64,000 bases of DNA from Pseudalkalibacillus berkeleyi (GCF_021608225.1 NZ_JAKIJS010000001.1:1798001-1862000), one strand, 5' to 3'; numbered from the stretch's first letter, positions 37,820 through 47,197 are shown. Numbers and translations: made by a program. Notes: a model not told the origin generated them from the sequence alone.

Positions 37820-40156
37820 ATGTTACAGTTTGCAGTTCTTGCTCCTTTTCTGACGGCATTATTCGTGCCGTTTTTCTTTCGATACATAAGAACAGTCCAC
37901 ACTGGCTGGTTTGTTTTACCCATCCCATTTGTTCTGTTTATTTACTTCCTCTCTCAGATGGGATCTGTATCAAAAGGAATAAATATTTCATCTGTAGTTG
38001 AGTGGGTACCTTCCCTTGAAATGAATTTCAGTTTCTACTTAGATGGTTTAAGTCTACTGTTCTCATTATTAATTAGTGGAATTGGTGCGCTTGTTACTTT
38101 GTATTCCATCTTTTATCTGAATAAAAACGAGAAATTAAACAATTTCTATGTATTTCTCTTCATTTTCATGGGTGCGATGCTTGGTGTCGTCCTCTCAGAT
38201 AACGTTTATGGGTTATACCTATTTTGGGAACTGACGAGTATTTCTTCTTTTCTCTTAATTGGTTATTGGTATGACCGGGAAGCTTCGAGATACGGTGCAC
38301 TAAAATCTATGGTGATTACTGTTCTTGGTGGTCTATCCATGCTTGGTGGTTTCATTTTACTTTCTTATGTTACCGGAACAACCAGTATCCGTGAAATGAT
38401 TGCAGCAAGTGATCAAGTAATTGACAGTCCTTACTTTACAGGTATTTTGTTACTCATTCTTCTAGGGGCATTCACCAAGTCTGCACAGTTTCCATTCCAC
38501 ATTTGGTTACCTGATGCAATGGAAGCACCGACTCCTGTTAGTGCATTTTTGCATTCTGCCACGATGGTTAAGGCAGGCATTTATTTAACCGCGAGACTGT
38601 TTCCCATTTTCGGAGGGACGGATTTATTCTTTATTCTCGTCACTGGTTTCGGACTTTTAACGTTGTGTTGGGGATCCTATATGGCGGTAAGACAAACGGA
38701 TTTGAAAGCGATTCTCGCATTTTCAACGATTAGTCAATTGGGCATGATCATGTCTATGCTAGGTTTTGGAACAAAGGCTGCAATCTTTGCAGCGATCTTC
38801 CATATTTTTAACCATGCTACATTTAAAGGAAGCCTGTTCATGGTTGCTGGTATTATTGATCATGAGACAGGGACCAGGGACATTCGCAAGCTAGGCGGAT
38901 TAATGACACTAATGCCAATTTCAGCTACACTCGCATTCTTCGGCACCTTTTCCATGGCCGGTGTTCCGTTACCATTCTTTAATGGTTTTCTAAGTAAAGA
39001 GATGTTTTTCGAAACCTCTTTACACATAACATCTACATCTGATCTTGTTACGGCCATTGCACCGATCATTCCAGTATTAGCTGTTCTAGGAAGTATTTTC
39101 ACATTCGTTTACTCGATGTACTTCTTCTTCTATACCTTTACTGGAAATAAGAAGGATGAGTTACCGGTTAAGCCGCACGAAGCTCCCATAGGTATGTTAT
39201 TATCGCCGATTGTACTTGTCGTGTTTGTAATTGTTGTTGGACTGCTACCGAACTTAATTAATGAACCTATTTTAACGCCTGCAGCAATCGCTGTTTTCGG
39301 ATCGGCACCTGGTAAACATATAGCATTTTGGCATGGATTTGCACCGCAATTATACATGTCACTCACAGTCGTTGCTCTAGGTACGGTATTGTTCTTGACC
39401 TTGAAGTATTGGAGAAAGATTTACAACTGGTTACCAGGTCCATTGAGCGCGAATAAAGTTTATGATTTTGTTAATGAAGGTCAATATAAATTGGCAGAAC
39501 GAACGACCAACTCATACATGACTGGGTCATTGCGACACTATGTTCTTTATATTCTCGTGTTCCTTGTTGGCGCAACTGGTATAACGTTGTTCGTTACTGA
39601 AGGTTTTGTCATAGAGACGGATGATCTTGCACCTATTTCATGGCCTGAGATCGCAGTTGGTATGGTTATGGCCATCGCAGCATTTGCAACGATCGTTATG
39701 AAAAACCGGATTGCAGCGATACTCGTACTCGGAATTGTAGGTTATGGACTCTCGTTATTATTCGTATTCTTCAGAGCGCCTGACCTTGCTTTGACACAAC
39801 TTATCGTCGAGACGGTTACAGTTGCTTTATTCTTACTATGCTTCTATCACTTACCGAAGCTTGATACGAAAAAACAGCCTGTTGGTTCTAGAATTGTAAA
39901 CATGGCGATTTCAATTTCGGTCGGTGTATTAGTTACGATGGTTGCTATTGCGTCACACAGCTCGAAGAAATTTGAAACCATCGCTCATTATTTCATTAAA
40001 GAGTCACACCACCTAGGTGGCGGAGATAATGTAGTAAACGTCATCCTTGTTGATATGCGAGGGTTAGATACGCTGTTTGAAATCACTGTGCTAGGAATAG
40101 CCGCATTAGGTATTTATGCAATGATTCGACTCCGTAAAGAGGAGGAAACTGATTAA
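37820..40156 (+). CDS. mrpA: Mrp Na+/H+ antiporter subunit A
   Basis: 778-residue NuoL-like subunit of the multisubunit cation/proton antiporter. The antiporter core carries E137 (FWELTS), K220 (GAFTKSAQFPFHIW), H245 and K251 (FLHSATMVKAGIYL), the residues of the proton path. The C-terminal part (about 600-778) holds the MbhD/MbhE-like region ending VILVDMRGLDTLFEITVLG, as in full-length stand-alone MrpA; it is not the A-B fusion of group 2 operons. The next gene starts 1 base after its stop and is mrpC, so mrpB is missing. Role: Na+ extrusion and pH homeostasis. Confidence 0.96.
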   Translation: MLQFAVLAPFLTALFVPFFFRYIRTVHTGWFVLPIPFVLFIYFLSQMGSVSKGINISSVVEWVPSLEMNFSFYLDGLSLLFSLLISGIGALVTLYSIFYLNKNEKLNNFYVFLFIFMGAMLGVVLSDNVYGLYLFWELTSISSFLLIGYWYDREASRYGALKSMVITVLGGLSMLGGFILLSYVTGTTSIREMIAASDQVIDSPYFTGILLLILLGAFTKSAQFPFHIWLPDAMEAPTPVSAFLHSATMVKAGIYLTARLFPIFGGTDLFFILVTGFGLLTLCWGSYMAVRQTDLKAILAFSTISQLGMIMSMLGFGTKAAIFAAIFHIFNHATFKGSLFMVAGIIDHETGTRDIRKLGGLMTLMPISATLAFFGTFSMAGVPLPFFNGFLSKEMFFETSLHITSTSDLVTAIAPIIPVLAVLGSIFTFVYSMYFFFYTFTGNKKDELPVKPHEAPIGMLLSPIVLVVFVIVVGLLPNLINEPILTPAAIAVFGSAPGKHIAFWHGFAPQLYMSLTVVALGTVLFLTLKYWRKIYNWLPGPLSANKVYDFVNEGQYKLAERTTNSYMTGSLRHYVLYILVFLVGATGITLFVTEGFVIETDDLAPISWPEIAVGMVMAIAAFATIVMKNRIAAILVLGIVGYGLSLLFVFFRAPDLALTQLIVETVTVALFLLCFYHLPKLDTKKQPVGSRIVNMAISISVGVLVTMVAIASHSSKKFETIAHYFIKESHHLGGGDNVVNVILVDMRGLDTLFEITVLGIAALGIYAMIRLRKEEETD

Positions 40157-40157
40157 T

Positions 40158-40496
40158 ATGGAAATTCTTATGTCTATTCTAGCTGGTCTACTTTTTACCG
40201 CTGGAATATATCTTTTACTGCAAAGACAACTATTGAAAATCATATTCGGAACTGCTCTACTCTCACACGGTGCTCATCTTTTAATTTTGACGATGGGGAA
40301 GCTTAATAGAGGGGATCCGCCTATATTGACAGAAGGTATTGATCAATATACGGATCCGCTTCCTCAAGCACTGATTTTGACTTCAATTGTTATCAGTTTT
40401 GGTGTGACTTCATTCTTGCTTGTGTTAGCATACCGAGCATATAAAACGAACAAGACTGACAACTTGGAGCAATTGAGGGGATCCGACAATGACTAA
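40158..40496 (+). CDS. mrpC: Mrp antiporter subunit C
   Basis: 112 residues, NuoK-like, three membrane helices. Conserved IFGTALLSHGAHLLILTMG and DPLPQALILTSIVI. In the standard operon mrpB lies between A and C; here the ATG follows the mrpA stop after one base, with AGAGGAGG in the mrpA tail as ribosome-binding site. Overlaps mrpD by 8 bases. Confidence 0.95.
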   Translation: MEILMSILAGLLFTAGIYLLLQRQLLKIIFGTALLSHGAHLLILTMGKLNRGDPPILTEGIDQYTDPLPQALILTSIVISFGVTSFLLVLAYRAYKTNKTDNLEQLRGSDND

Positions 40497-41967
40497 TTTA
40501 ATCATATTACCTATTTTACTACCACTCATCGCAGGCACATTGTTTGTTTTTTGGCGAAAACGGCTACCTTTTGTAAGAACGGGAGCTCAAATCGTATCTA
40601 TTATGAATTTGCTTCTTACCACTTTCATTATGTATAAGGTTATACAAGATGGTACGATTATTTTAGAAACTGGGGGTTGGATTGCCCCTTACGGCATTAT
40701 TCTTGTAGGAGATTTATTATCGGTTTCCTTATTAGTTGCAACGAACATCATTGCAGTTGCAGCTGCTTTTTACGCCCCTTATACACTTGATCAAGGGCGG
40801 GAGGAACATTATTTTTATACGTTCTTCTTGATGTTGATTGCGGGTGTTAGCGGAGCGTTCTTAACAGGGGACATTTTCAATCTCTTCGTATTCTTTGAAG
40901 TGTTGTTAATGGCATCTTATGGAATGATCGTGTTAGGCGGAACGCGACAGCAGTTGCGAGAGTCCATTAAATACGTGTTGCTCAACTTATTCTCATCAAT
41001 CTTGTTTGTTACGACTGTCAGTTTTCTCTACTCAGTTACAGGAACTGTCAACATGGCCCAACTTTCTGAACGTGTCGGTCAAGTCAACCAAGATGGAATA
41101 TTGACAACAATCGCGATTTTGTTCTTTGTTGTATTTGCTACAAAAGGCGCACTATTTCCGTTGTATTTTTGGATGCCACATGCGTATGCAAAACCACCAG
41201 CTGTTATTTCAGCCTTATTCGGTGCATTGCTTACCAAAGTAGGTATTTATTCGATATTACGCGTATTCACCTTGATCTTTAATGGGAATGTAGACTATAC
41301 CCATACCTTTTTCATTATACTCGCTGGATTTACGTTAATTTTTGGCGTAGTTGGAGCAATGTCTACAAACAATATCAAATTAATTATTGCTTATAACATT
41401 ATTCCAGCAATCGGATTTATGATTATGGGAGTTGGTATATTTACTGAAGGATCTTTAGCTGGATCCGTTTATTATTTACTTCATGACATGATCATTAAAG
41501 GTGCCTTGTTCATGCTCGTTGGAGCAGTGGCAATTGTTGCCGGTACTTCTGATTTACGAAAGATCAGTGGTCTTATTAAACAGTATCCATTATTAGGCTG
41601 GCTCTTTTTCATAGCTACTCTGACGCTCGCAGGTTTACCACCTTTCAGTGGCTTTATTGGTAAACTATTGTTATTGAAAGGAGCATTTGAAAATGGACAT
41701 TATGTGATTGGTGCTGTTGGGTTGATTACGAGCTTATTGATTTTAGTATCTGTTATGCGTATTTTCTTGAATGGATTTTGGGGAGAAAGCATGACATTAC
41801 CAACTAAAACACGATCGATCAGACCACTCTACTTTCCGATTACATTCTTACTCATCTTTTCTGTTGTACTTGGTATCGGGGCAGAATGGTTCTTACCACA
41901 CATCCAACAAATTGGTGTTGATCTGATGGATCCATCCATTTATGTTGACACAATCTTAAAGGAGTAG
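40489..41967 (+). CDS. mrpD: Mrp antiporter subunit D
   Basis: 492-residue NuoM/N-like antiporter subunit with about 14 helices. E137 in LFVFFEVLLMASYG, lysine of ATKGALFPLYFW near 222 and AKPPAVISALFGALLTKVGIYS after it. With MrpA it forms the proton-pumping-type pair of the complex. Confidence 0.96.
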   Translation: MTNLIILPILLPLIAGTLFVFWRKRLPFVRTGAQIVSIMNLLLTTFIMYKVIQDGTIILETGGWIAPYGIILVGDLLSVSLLVATNIIAVAAAFYAPYTLDQGREEHYFYTFFLMLIAGVSGAFLTGDIFNLFVFFEVLLMASYGMIVLGGTRQQLRESIKYVLLNLFSSILFVTTVSFLYSVTGTVNMAQLSERVGQVNQDGILTTIAILFFVVFATKGALFPLYFWMPHAYAKPPAVISALFGALLTKVGIYSILRVFTLIFNGNVDYTHTFFIILAGFTLIFGVVGAMSTNNIKLIIAYNIIPAIGFMIMGVGIFTEGSLAGSVYYLLHDMIIKGALFMLVGAVAIVAGTSDLRKISGLIKQYPLLGWLFFIATLTLAGLPPFSGFIGKLLLLKGAFENGHYVIGAVGLITSLLILVSVMRIFLNGFWGESMTLPTKTRSIRPLYFPITFLLIFSVVLGIGAEWFLPHIQQIGVDLMDPSIYVDTILKE

Positions 41968-41973
41968 TTCGAT

Positions 41974-42450
41974 ATGGCTTTTCAACTTTTGATCAACCTC
42001 GCAATCGGTCTCATATGGATGTTTTTGACAGAGTCGTATGAGTTTGTCACATTTTTGATTGGTTTCATTATCGGGGTTTTCTTATTATTTCTGTTAAATC
42101 GATTCATACCTGATACCTTTTATTTCAAGTATGTCCTTGCAATTTGGAAGTTGATTCTCCTCTTTGCTAAAGAATTATTAATCGCTAACATTGATGTTCT
42201 TAAAATGGTTTATAGACCGAAAATTGACATGCAACCTGGTATTGTTGCTTTGCCAACCGACTTAAGATCGAACTGGGAAATCACTTTATTAGCTAATTTG
42301 ATTACATTAACGCCAGGTACTTTATCCGTTGATGTATCAGCAGATAACAATTTCATTTATATCCATGCAATGGATTTGCCTGATGTCGATGAGACCATTA
42401 ATCAAATTAAAGGGACATTCGAGAGTGCGATAAAGGATGTGACACGATGA
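41974..42450 (+). CDS. mrpE: Mrp antiporter subunit E
   Basis: 158 residues. Two to three N-terminal helices (about 1-75) and a cytoplasmic C-terminal domain with LANLITLTPGTLSVDVS, the hallmark of MrpE. Overlaps mrpF by 4 bases (ATGA). Confidence 0.95.
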   Translation: MAFQLLINLAIGLIWMFLTESYEFVTFLIGFIIGVFLLFLLNRFIPDTFYFKYVLAIWKLILLFAKELLIANIDVLKMVYRPKIDMQPGIVALPTDLRSNWEITLLANLITLTPGTLSVDVSADNNFIYIHAMDLPDVDETINQIKGTFESAIKDVTR

Positions 42451-42737
42451 GCATTTTGTTACACAACGTCATTTGGTTTTGTATGATCGTCAATGCGATA
42501 TCCATTATCATGTTACTTTATCGCGCGATTAAAGGACCTTCGAATCCAGACCGTGCAGTAGCCATTGATACAATTGGAATTAATTTGATATCTATGACAG
42601 GATTGGTCGCTATCCAACTTAACACGACTATGTTAAATGACGTCATTTTATTGATTGGTATCTTAACGTTTATCGCAACGGTTGCAATAGCGAAATTCTT
42701 AGAAAAGGGTGTTATCATTGACCGAAGTCGTGATTAG
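42447..42737 (+). CDS. mrpF: Mrp antiporter subunit F
   Basis: 96 residues, three helices, with YRAIKGPSNPDRAVAIDTIG characteristic of MrpF. Overlaps mrpG by about 20 bases. Confidence 0.95.
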   Translation: MSILLHNVIWFCMIVNAISIIMLLYRAIKGPSNPDRAVAIDTIGINLISMTGLVAIQLNTTMLNDVILLIGILTFIATVAIAKFLEKGVIIDRSRD

Positions 42738-43071
42738 TGTCCTATTGCTGATGGGAACATTCTTCGTATTTTCAGGCTCACTTGGAATAATTAGATTTCC
42801 AGATGTATATTCTCGTCTACATGCTGCTACGAAGAGTGCTACTCTAGGCGTATCCGGCGTGATGCTTGCTGCTTTCTTATTCTTCTTATTTAAAGAAAAC
42901 ATAGTCAGCGGAAAGCTCATTTTAGGCATTCTATTCGTCTTATTAACCGCACCTGTAAGTGGACATATGATATCGCGTTCGGCATATCGTACAGGTGTAC
43001 CGCTTTCTGATCGGACCATTAAGGATGAATTACAAACCAATTATGAGGATCAATCTTCTTCATCAAAATAA
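42718..43071 (+). CDS. mrpG: Mrp antiporter subunit G
   Basis: 117 residues, three helices, with GIIRFPDVYSRLHAATKSAT typical of MrpG. TTG at 42718 is preferred, since AAAAGGGTG precedes it by 6 bases; an in-frame GTG at 42709 overlaps that site. Last gene of the operon. Confidence 0.94.
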   Translation: MTEVVISVLLLMGTFFVFSGSLGIIRFPDVYSRLHAATKSATLGVSGVMLAAFLFFLFKENIVSGKLILGILFVLLTAPVSGHMISRSAYRTGVPLSDRTIKDELQTNYEDQSSSSK

Positions 43072-43074
43072 AAG

Positions 43075-43117
43075 AGAAAGGACAAAACGGGATGAACCGT
43101 TGTCCTTTCTTTTTTTA
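43075..43117 (+). terminator. Terminator of the mrp operon
   Basis: AGAAAGGACAA / TTGTCCTTTCT stem followed by TTTTTTATTT, directly after mrpG. Confidence 0.9.
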
Positions 43118-43197
43118 TTTGGCTATTTGATCAAGATAGTTGCTGTTGAAATCACGCAGAGACTGAATAAGCAGATGTGGAACGTAATAGGAGTTAC

Positions 43198-43549
43198 CCT
43201 CAAATCGTGAAAAGTTCACTTTTGGGAGAGGATAGACTCTCTATCTTAACCTCAAATTGAGAAAAGTTCACTTTTGGGAGAGGATAGACCCTCTATCTTA
43301 ACCTCAATTTGAGAAAAGTTCACTTTTGGGAGAGGATAGACTCTCTATCTTAACCTCAAATTGAGAAAAGTTCACTTTTGGGAGAGGATAGACCCTCTAT
43401 CTTAACCTCAAATTGAGAAAAGTTCATTTTTGGGAGAGGATAGACTCTCTATCTTAACCTCAAATTGAGAAAAGTTCATTTTTGGGAGAGGATAGACTCT
43501 CTATCTTAACCTCAAATTGAGAAAAGTTCATTTTTGGGAGAGGATAGAC
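43198..43549. repeat. 52-bp tandem repeat array, 6.8 copies
   Basis: Units start at 43198, 43250, 43302, 43354, 43406, 43458 and 43510 (last one 40 bases). Period is exactly 52. Each copy begins CCTCAAATTGAGAAAAGTTC and contains three short palindromes: TCAAATTGA, AAAAGTTCACTTTT and GATAGACTCTCTATC. Variation is confined to a few sites (ACTTTT or ATTTTT, CTC or CCC in the last loop, CAATTT or CAAATT). No spacers, no ORF. It lies between mrpG and pssA. Confidence 0.97.
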
Positions 43550-43813
43550 AATTTAGCACACCCCTATTTGTTTGAGGATAACAAAGTTCTTTTTATTTAA
43601 TAATAGGGACAATTTCTGGAAGATGGAGAACGGCTAAAGGGATTATCGGGTTAATTATCCCTAAATTGTAGTTTTAACGTCCCTGCGCACTTTTGTTTGC
43701 AAGAAAATTGTAAAGGGTTCTTCCTTAATTTACAAAAGTGGCATATAATAGTTTTAATCAACTCAGTTGAAATTGGATTTTCTCATAGAAAACCAATAAG
43801 GAGTGACACAACT
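43550..43813 (+). promoter_or_regulatory. pssA upstream region and promoter
   Basis: TTCCTT-17-TATAAT (43721-43749) is the best promoter, with a perfect -10 but weak -35. Upstream, AGGGAT...ATCCCT (43638-43664) can form a small hairpin. Nothing else recognised. Confidence 0.45.
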
Positions 43814-44353
43814 ATGTATTTTCTAGAACGGGTTGATCACACAGTCAAACGTATGAAGAGTCAAGCCGCCAATGTACTGACATTACTGAATTTAACACTT
43901 GGGGCTATCGCAATTGTGTGCATACTAAATGGACAACTCGAACTCAGCTTCTGGTTCATATTCTTATGTGCGCTGTTCGATCGGTTTGATGGAATGATTG
44001 CAAGAAAGCTACAAATAGAGTCAGAGTTTGGAAAGCAACTGGATTCCTTATGTGATTTAATCTCATTTGGAGTAGCACCAGCCTTTCTCATTTATGAAGC
44101 TGTTTTGTTTGAATTCGGTCTCCCTGGTATCGTGTTTATTCTCATTTATATTATTTGTGGCGCGATCCGACTTGCCCGGTTTAACATCACAGAATTTGAA
44201 GGGCACTTTACTGGTCTACCTATTACATTAGCAGGATGCTTTGTAGCTTTATCTTATTTGACTGTCGACTTATTACCCCATTATTTATTCATGTTTCTCG
44301 TCCTTATTCTTTCATTCTTTATGCTTAGTAATGTCTCAATTCAAAAGCGTTAA
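43814..44353 (+). CDS. pssA: CDP-diacylglycerol-serine O-phosphatidyltransferase
   Basis: 179-residue membrane CDP-alcohol phosphatidyltransferase making phosphatidylserine, the precursor of phosphatidylethanolamine. The motif DG-x2-AR-x8-G-x3-D-x3-D is complete, starting DGMIARKLQ near residue 57. About six helices. ATG at 43814 follows AAGGAGTG; an upstream in-frame start would run into the promoter. No psd partner follows; pepF is convergent. Confidence 0.92.
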   Translation: MYFLERVDHTVKRMKSQAANVLTLLNLTLGAIAIVCILNGQLELSFWFIFLCALFDRFDGMIARKLQIESEFGKQLDSLCDLISFGVAPAFLIYEAVLFEFGLPGIVFILIYIICGAIRLARFNITEFEGHFTGLPITLAGCFVALSYLTVDLLPHYLFMFLVLILSFFMLSNVSIQKR

Positions 44354-44370
44354 TTTTTTTAAAAAAACAA

Positions 44371-44402
44371 CCCCGAGCGGATGGATTCACATTCGCTCGG
44401 GG
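44371..44402. terminator. Bidirectional terminator pssA / pepF
   Basis: GC-rich stem CCCCGAGCG / CGCTCGGGG with A run on one side and TTTGTGTTTT on the other, between convergent genes. Confidence 0.9.
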
Positions 44403-44410
44403 TTTGTGTT

Positions 44411-46192
44411 TTATTTAGTGAGTTTCAGGAACTCTTCCACGTCTTCAACAGCAAGCTGTATAGCTCGAGTCCAAAATTGTGGCTTGGTTAAATCCTCGCC
44501 AAGATGTTTTTCAGCTAATTCTTCTACGGTCATTCTACCCGTATCTTGTAACAATGCGATGTACTTGTCTTCAAACGCATCTCCCTGTTCTTTCGCAATT
44601 GCATAAATACCAGCACTAAACAAATACCCGAATGTGTATGGGAAGTTATAGAAAGGCACGTCTGTAATATAGAAATGTAGCTTTGAAGCCCAGAAGTGTG
44701 GGTGATATTCACCAAGCGCATCACAATATGCTTCTTTTTGTGCTTCCTCCATTAACTCATTCAATCTAGATACTGATACAAGACCTTTTGACCGCTCCTC
44801 ATAAAAGCGTGTTTCAAATAAGAAACGTGCATGGATATTCATAAAGAAAGCTACAGACCGTTGAATTTTATCTTCTAACAATACAAGACGCTCTTCTTCA
44901 GTTTTCGCCGTTTCTACCGCTGCATCTGAAACAAGCATTTCAGCATACGTCGAAGCTGTCTCTGCTACGTTCATTGCGTAATTTTGGTTCAAGTATGGAA
45001 GTTCATCCATTACATGCTGGTGATAGGCGTGACCGAGCTCATGTGCAAGCGTAGATACATTGCTAGGTGTACCTGAAAACGTCATGAAGATACGTGTTTC
45101 TTTTGCGTTTGGGAAGCTTGTGCAAAATCCTCCAGGTCTCTTTCCTGTTCGGTCCTCTGCTTCAATCCAAGATTTCTCAAACGCTTGACGCGAAAACTCA
45201 CTCATTTTAGGGTTGTATTGTTTGAATTGGTCAATGATAAAGTTTGCTGCTTCGTCATAGGATACTTTTGTTTCTGTCTTACCGATGGGTGCGTCTACAT
45301 CCGTCCAACCTAGTTGCTCGAGACCAAGCATTTCAGCTTTGCGATCTAGATATTTCACGAAGGTGTTCTTATGTTGTTCTATGACCTTCCACATCGTATC
45401 AAGTGTCGCCTGAGACATTCTGTTAATTTGAAGCGGTTCTTTCAATACAGAGTCCCATTTGCGATGATCATATGTGCTTAAACGGAAGCCTGCTAAATGA
45501 TTGAGTGCTTCTGAACAAAAGTCTTCTTGCTCTTCCCAAGCTTTGGAGTAACTTTCGAATGCACGTTGGCGTGTCTCTTTACTTTGGCTAGATAGTTTAT
45601 TATCAAGTTGTCCGACTGATAGCTCTTTCTGTTCACCATCTTCTTCAAATGGGATACTCATTTTACCAACGACAAGGTCGTACAAGTTAGACCAAGCATG
45701 GTAGCCATCCACTGCTAAATCGTTAATGAGTGATTCTTGACTAAAGCTCAGTTTTTCCACTGCATGTTGTCTACGTTCATTCAAAACAAAGGAGTATGGA
45801 TACAAACCATCATATTGTAATAACGTCTTCCATTCATTATCTGATACTTGAGTCAATTTCTCTTCAAATTGTGTCCATAGTGAGTGGTATTTCGCACCAA
45901 TTGCATCGAGCTTTCCTCTAATAGCTACAGCTTCCTTATCTTTTACATCTTGTGCCACTAAACACCCTACATAAGCGCTACTTTCGTGCAGACGTGATGA
46001 AAGACGGCTCATTTCTTCAACCACTTCTGCTAATTCCTGATGATTGCTTGGATTACAGCTGTCGATCTTGCTTTTGAGCTCAACGATATGAGTTTCAATT
46101 GATTGAATATATGTGCTCAATTGCTCTGAAGTACTTCCGCCAGCAAAGATGTTTTCTAAGTTCCATTGCTGTGATAATTGTGTAAGTTTCAT
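44411..46192 (-). CDS. Oligoendopeptidase F family M3 peptidase
   Basis: 593-residue cytoplasmic zinc metallopeptidase of family M3. Zinc site H384-E385-x2-H388 (LAHELGHAYHQH) with third ligand E411 in NVAETASTYAE. Length and the absence of a signal peptide fit the M3 subfamily 3 oligoendopeptidases that trim 6-20-residue peptides. Monocistronic. Whether it corresponds to PepF or its paralogue cannot be told. Confidence 0.93.
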   Translation of the reverse strand: MKLTQLSQQWNLENIFAGGSTSEQLSTYIQSIETHIVELKSKIDSCNPSNHQELAEVVEEMSRLSSRLHESSAYVGCLVAQDVKDKEAVAIRGKLDAIGAKYHSLWTQFEEKLTQVSDNEWKTLLQYDGLYPYSFVLNERRQHAVEKLSFSQESLINDLAVDGYHAWSNLYDLVVGKMSIPFEEDGEQKELSVGQLDNKLSSQSKETRQRAFESYSKAWEEQEDFCSEALNHLAGFRLSTYDHRKWDSVLKEPLQINRMSQATLDTMWKVIEQHKNTFVKYLDRKAEMLGLEQLGWTDVDAPIGKTETKVSYDEAANFIIDQFKQYNPKMSEFSRQAFEKSWIEAEDRTGKRPGGFCTSFPNAKETRIFMTFSGTPSNVSTLAHELGHAYHQHVMDELPYLNQNYAMNVAETASTYAEMLVSDAAVETAKTEEERLVLLEDKIQRSVAFFMNIHARFLFETRFYEERSKGLVSVSRLNELMEEAQKEAYCDALGEYHPHFWASKLHFYITDVPFYNFPYTFGYLFSAGIYAIAKEQGDAFEDKYIALLQDTGRMTVEELAEKHLGEDLTKPQFWTRAIQLAVEDVEEFLKLTK

Positions 46193-46328
46193 ATTTATCC
46201 CCCTAGTTCATATGTAATACCTTTATTATAAGGAAAATTCAAACATTTAAAAAGAGAAGTCCCTTATTTATTTTGTTCCCCTTTTCCTGGTGAGGATTTA
46301 TTAAGCTAAGGAAGGTCTTTAATTATAA

Positions 46329-46372
46329 AAATGATCCAAGAACGTCCTTCCTAGGATATCCTTGGATCATTT
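46329..46372 (-). terminator. Terminator after the 24-codon gene
   Basis: 12-bp perfect stem AAATGATCCAAG / CTTGGATCATTT with a 20-base loop and TTTTTATAATT tail on the minus strand. Confidence 0.8.
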
Positions 46373-46377
46373 GATCT

Positions 46378-46452
46378 TTAGTCATATGCGCATGCATACA
46401 TGAAATAAACGAGAAGAGCTATAAGGGATACATTAAAAATGATGTCAGACAT
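46378..46452 (-). CDS. 24-residue hydrophobic peptide
   Basis: Tiny ORF: MSDIIFNVSLIALLVYFMYA then CAYD. Almost the whole peptide is one membrane helix. GAGGTG lies 10 bases upstream, and a strong terminator begins 6 bases after the stop, giving a compact unit of its own. A possible promoter is TTGTGG-18-TAAAAT on the minus strand around 46485-46514. It occupies the otherwise empty 415-base gap between pepF and the HAD gene. No homologue recognised; it could be a regulatory membrane peptide or a type I toxin-like peptide. Confidence 0.5.
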   Translation of the reverse strand: MSDIIFNVSLIALLVYFMYACAYD

Positions 46453-46607
46453 AATGAATTGTCACCTCGTTCCATTTTAATTCCTACTTCTATATTTCCA
46501 CAATTTCGATACGATTAACCTATTTTCCTGTATTCAATCACTTTTCAATAGAGATTGTTCTTTCATAATGACAATATCAACTAGATTTCTATACATGTAA
46601 ACATTTG

Positions 46608-47180
46608 TTAAAGCTTTTTGGTAAGGATTTCATATAGTTCCGTATAGGAGTCTACGTAATAATCCATACCTGCTACATGTTCATTTTGAAAGCTACATGT
46701 CGGTATCCCTAATTCTTTTGCTGGTAACAAGTCCAACTCTCGATCACCAACAACAAGGTCTATTGCGTACGTTTCAAGTACATGCTTGTAAGCTGTTGCA
46801 TCAGGCTTTCTTGGAAAGCGGTCTTCCCAGCCAATCACTTTCGTAAAATACTGATCAAGCCTATGGTGCTGAATGACGTTTTTGACGACTTCTCGTGAGT
46901 TGTGTGTAACAATAAAGTTGTGTTCAGCAAGTTGGAGAACACTCTGTAACCCTTCAAATAATTCAAAATCCGATGGAAGAAGCTCTGCCTCTAACGCTTG
47001 AAATTCCTTCTTACGCTCATCAGTAAATTGGTAATATTGGAATGCATGAGTAAATGAAACTTTCATTTTACTGTAGATTTCTTCTTCTGAAGTGTCATCT
47101 CCTAACACCTTTTTAAAAAGCTTCACAAAAAGCCTGTAACTATCAACAAGCGTACCATCGAAATCCCATAAAATATTCAT
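46608..47180 (-). CDS. HAD-superfamily hydrolase (phosphoglycolate phosphatase-like)
   Basis: 190 residues, HAD subfamily I with a helical cap. Nucleophile motif D6-F-D8-GTLVD, motif II IVTHNSRE near 93, motif III lysine in PRKPDAT near 126 and motif IV VVGDRELDLLPAKELG near 145. Substrate unknown. Precedes the CDF gene in gene order on the minus strand by 17 bases upstream, so the two may be co-transcribed. Confidence 0.88.
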   Translation of the reverse strand: MNILWDFDGTLVDSYRLFVKLFKKVLGDDTSEEEIYSKMKVSFTHAFQYYQFTDERKKEFQALEAELLPSDFELFEGLQSVLQLAEHNFIVTHNSREVVKNVIQHHRLDQYFTKVIGWEDRFPRKPDATAYKHVLETYAIDLVVGDRELDLLPAKELGIPTCSFQNEHVAGMDYYVDSYTELYEILTKKL

Positions 47181-47197
47181 AAGTTCCTCCTATATTA

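Noticed and set aside
43198-43549. Possible CRISPR array
   Set aside because: The 52-bp units are directly contiguous with no unique spacers, each unit is internally palindromic in three places, and no cas gene is present.
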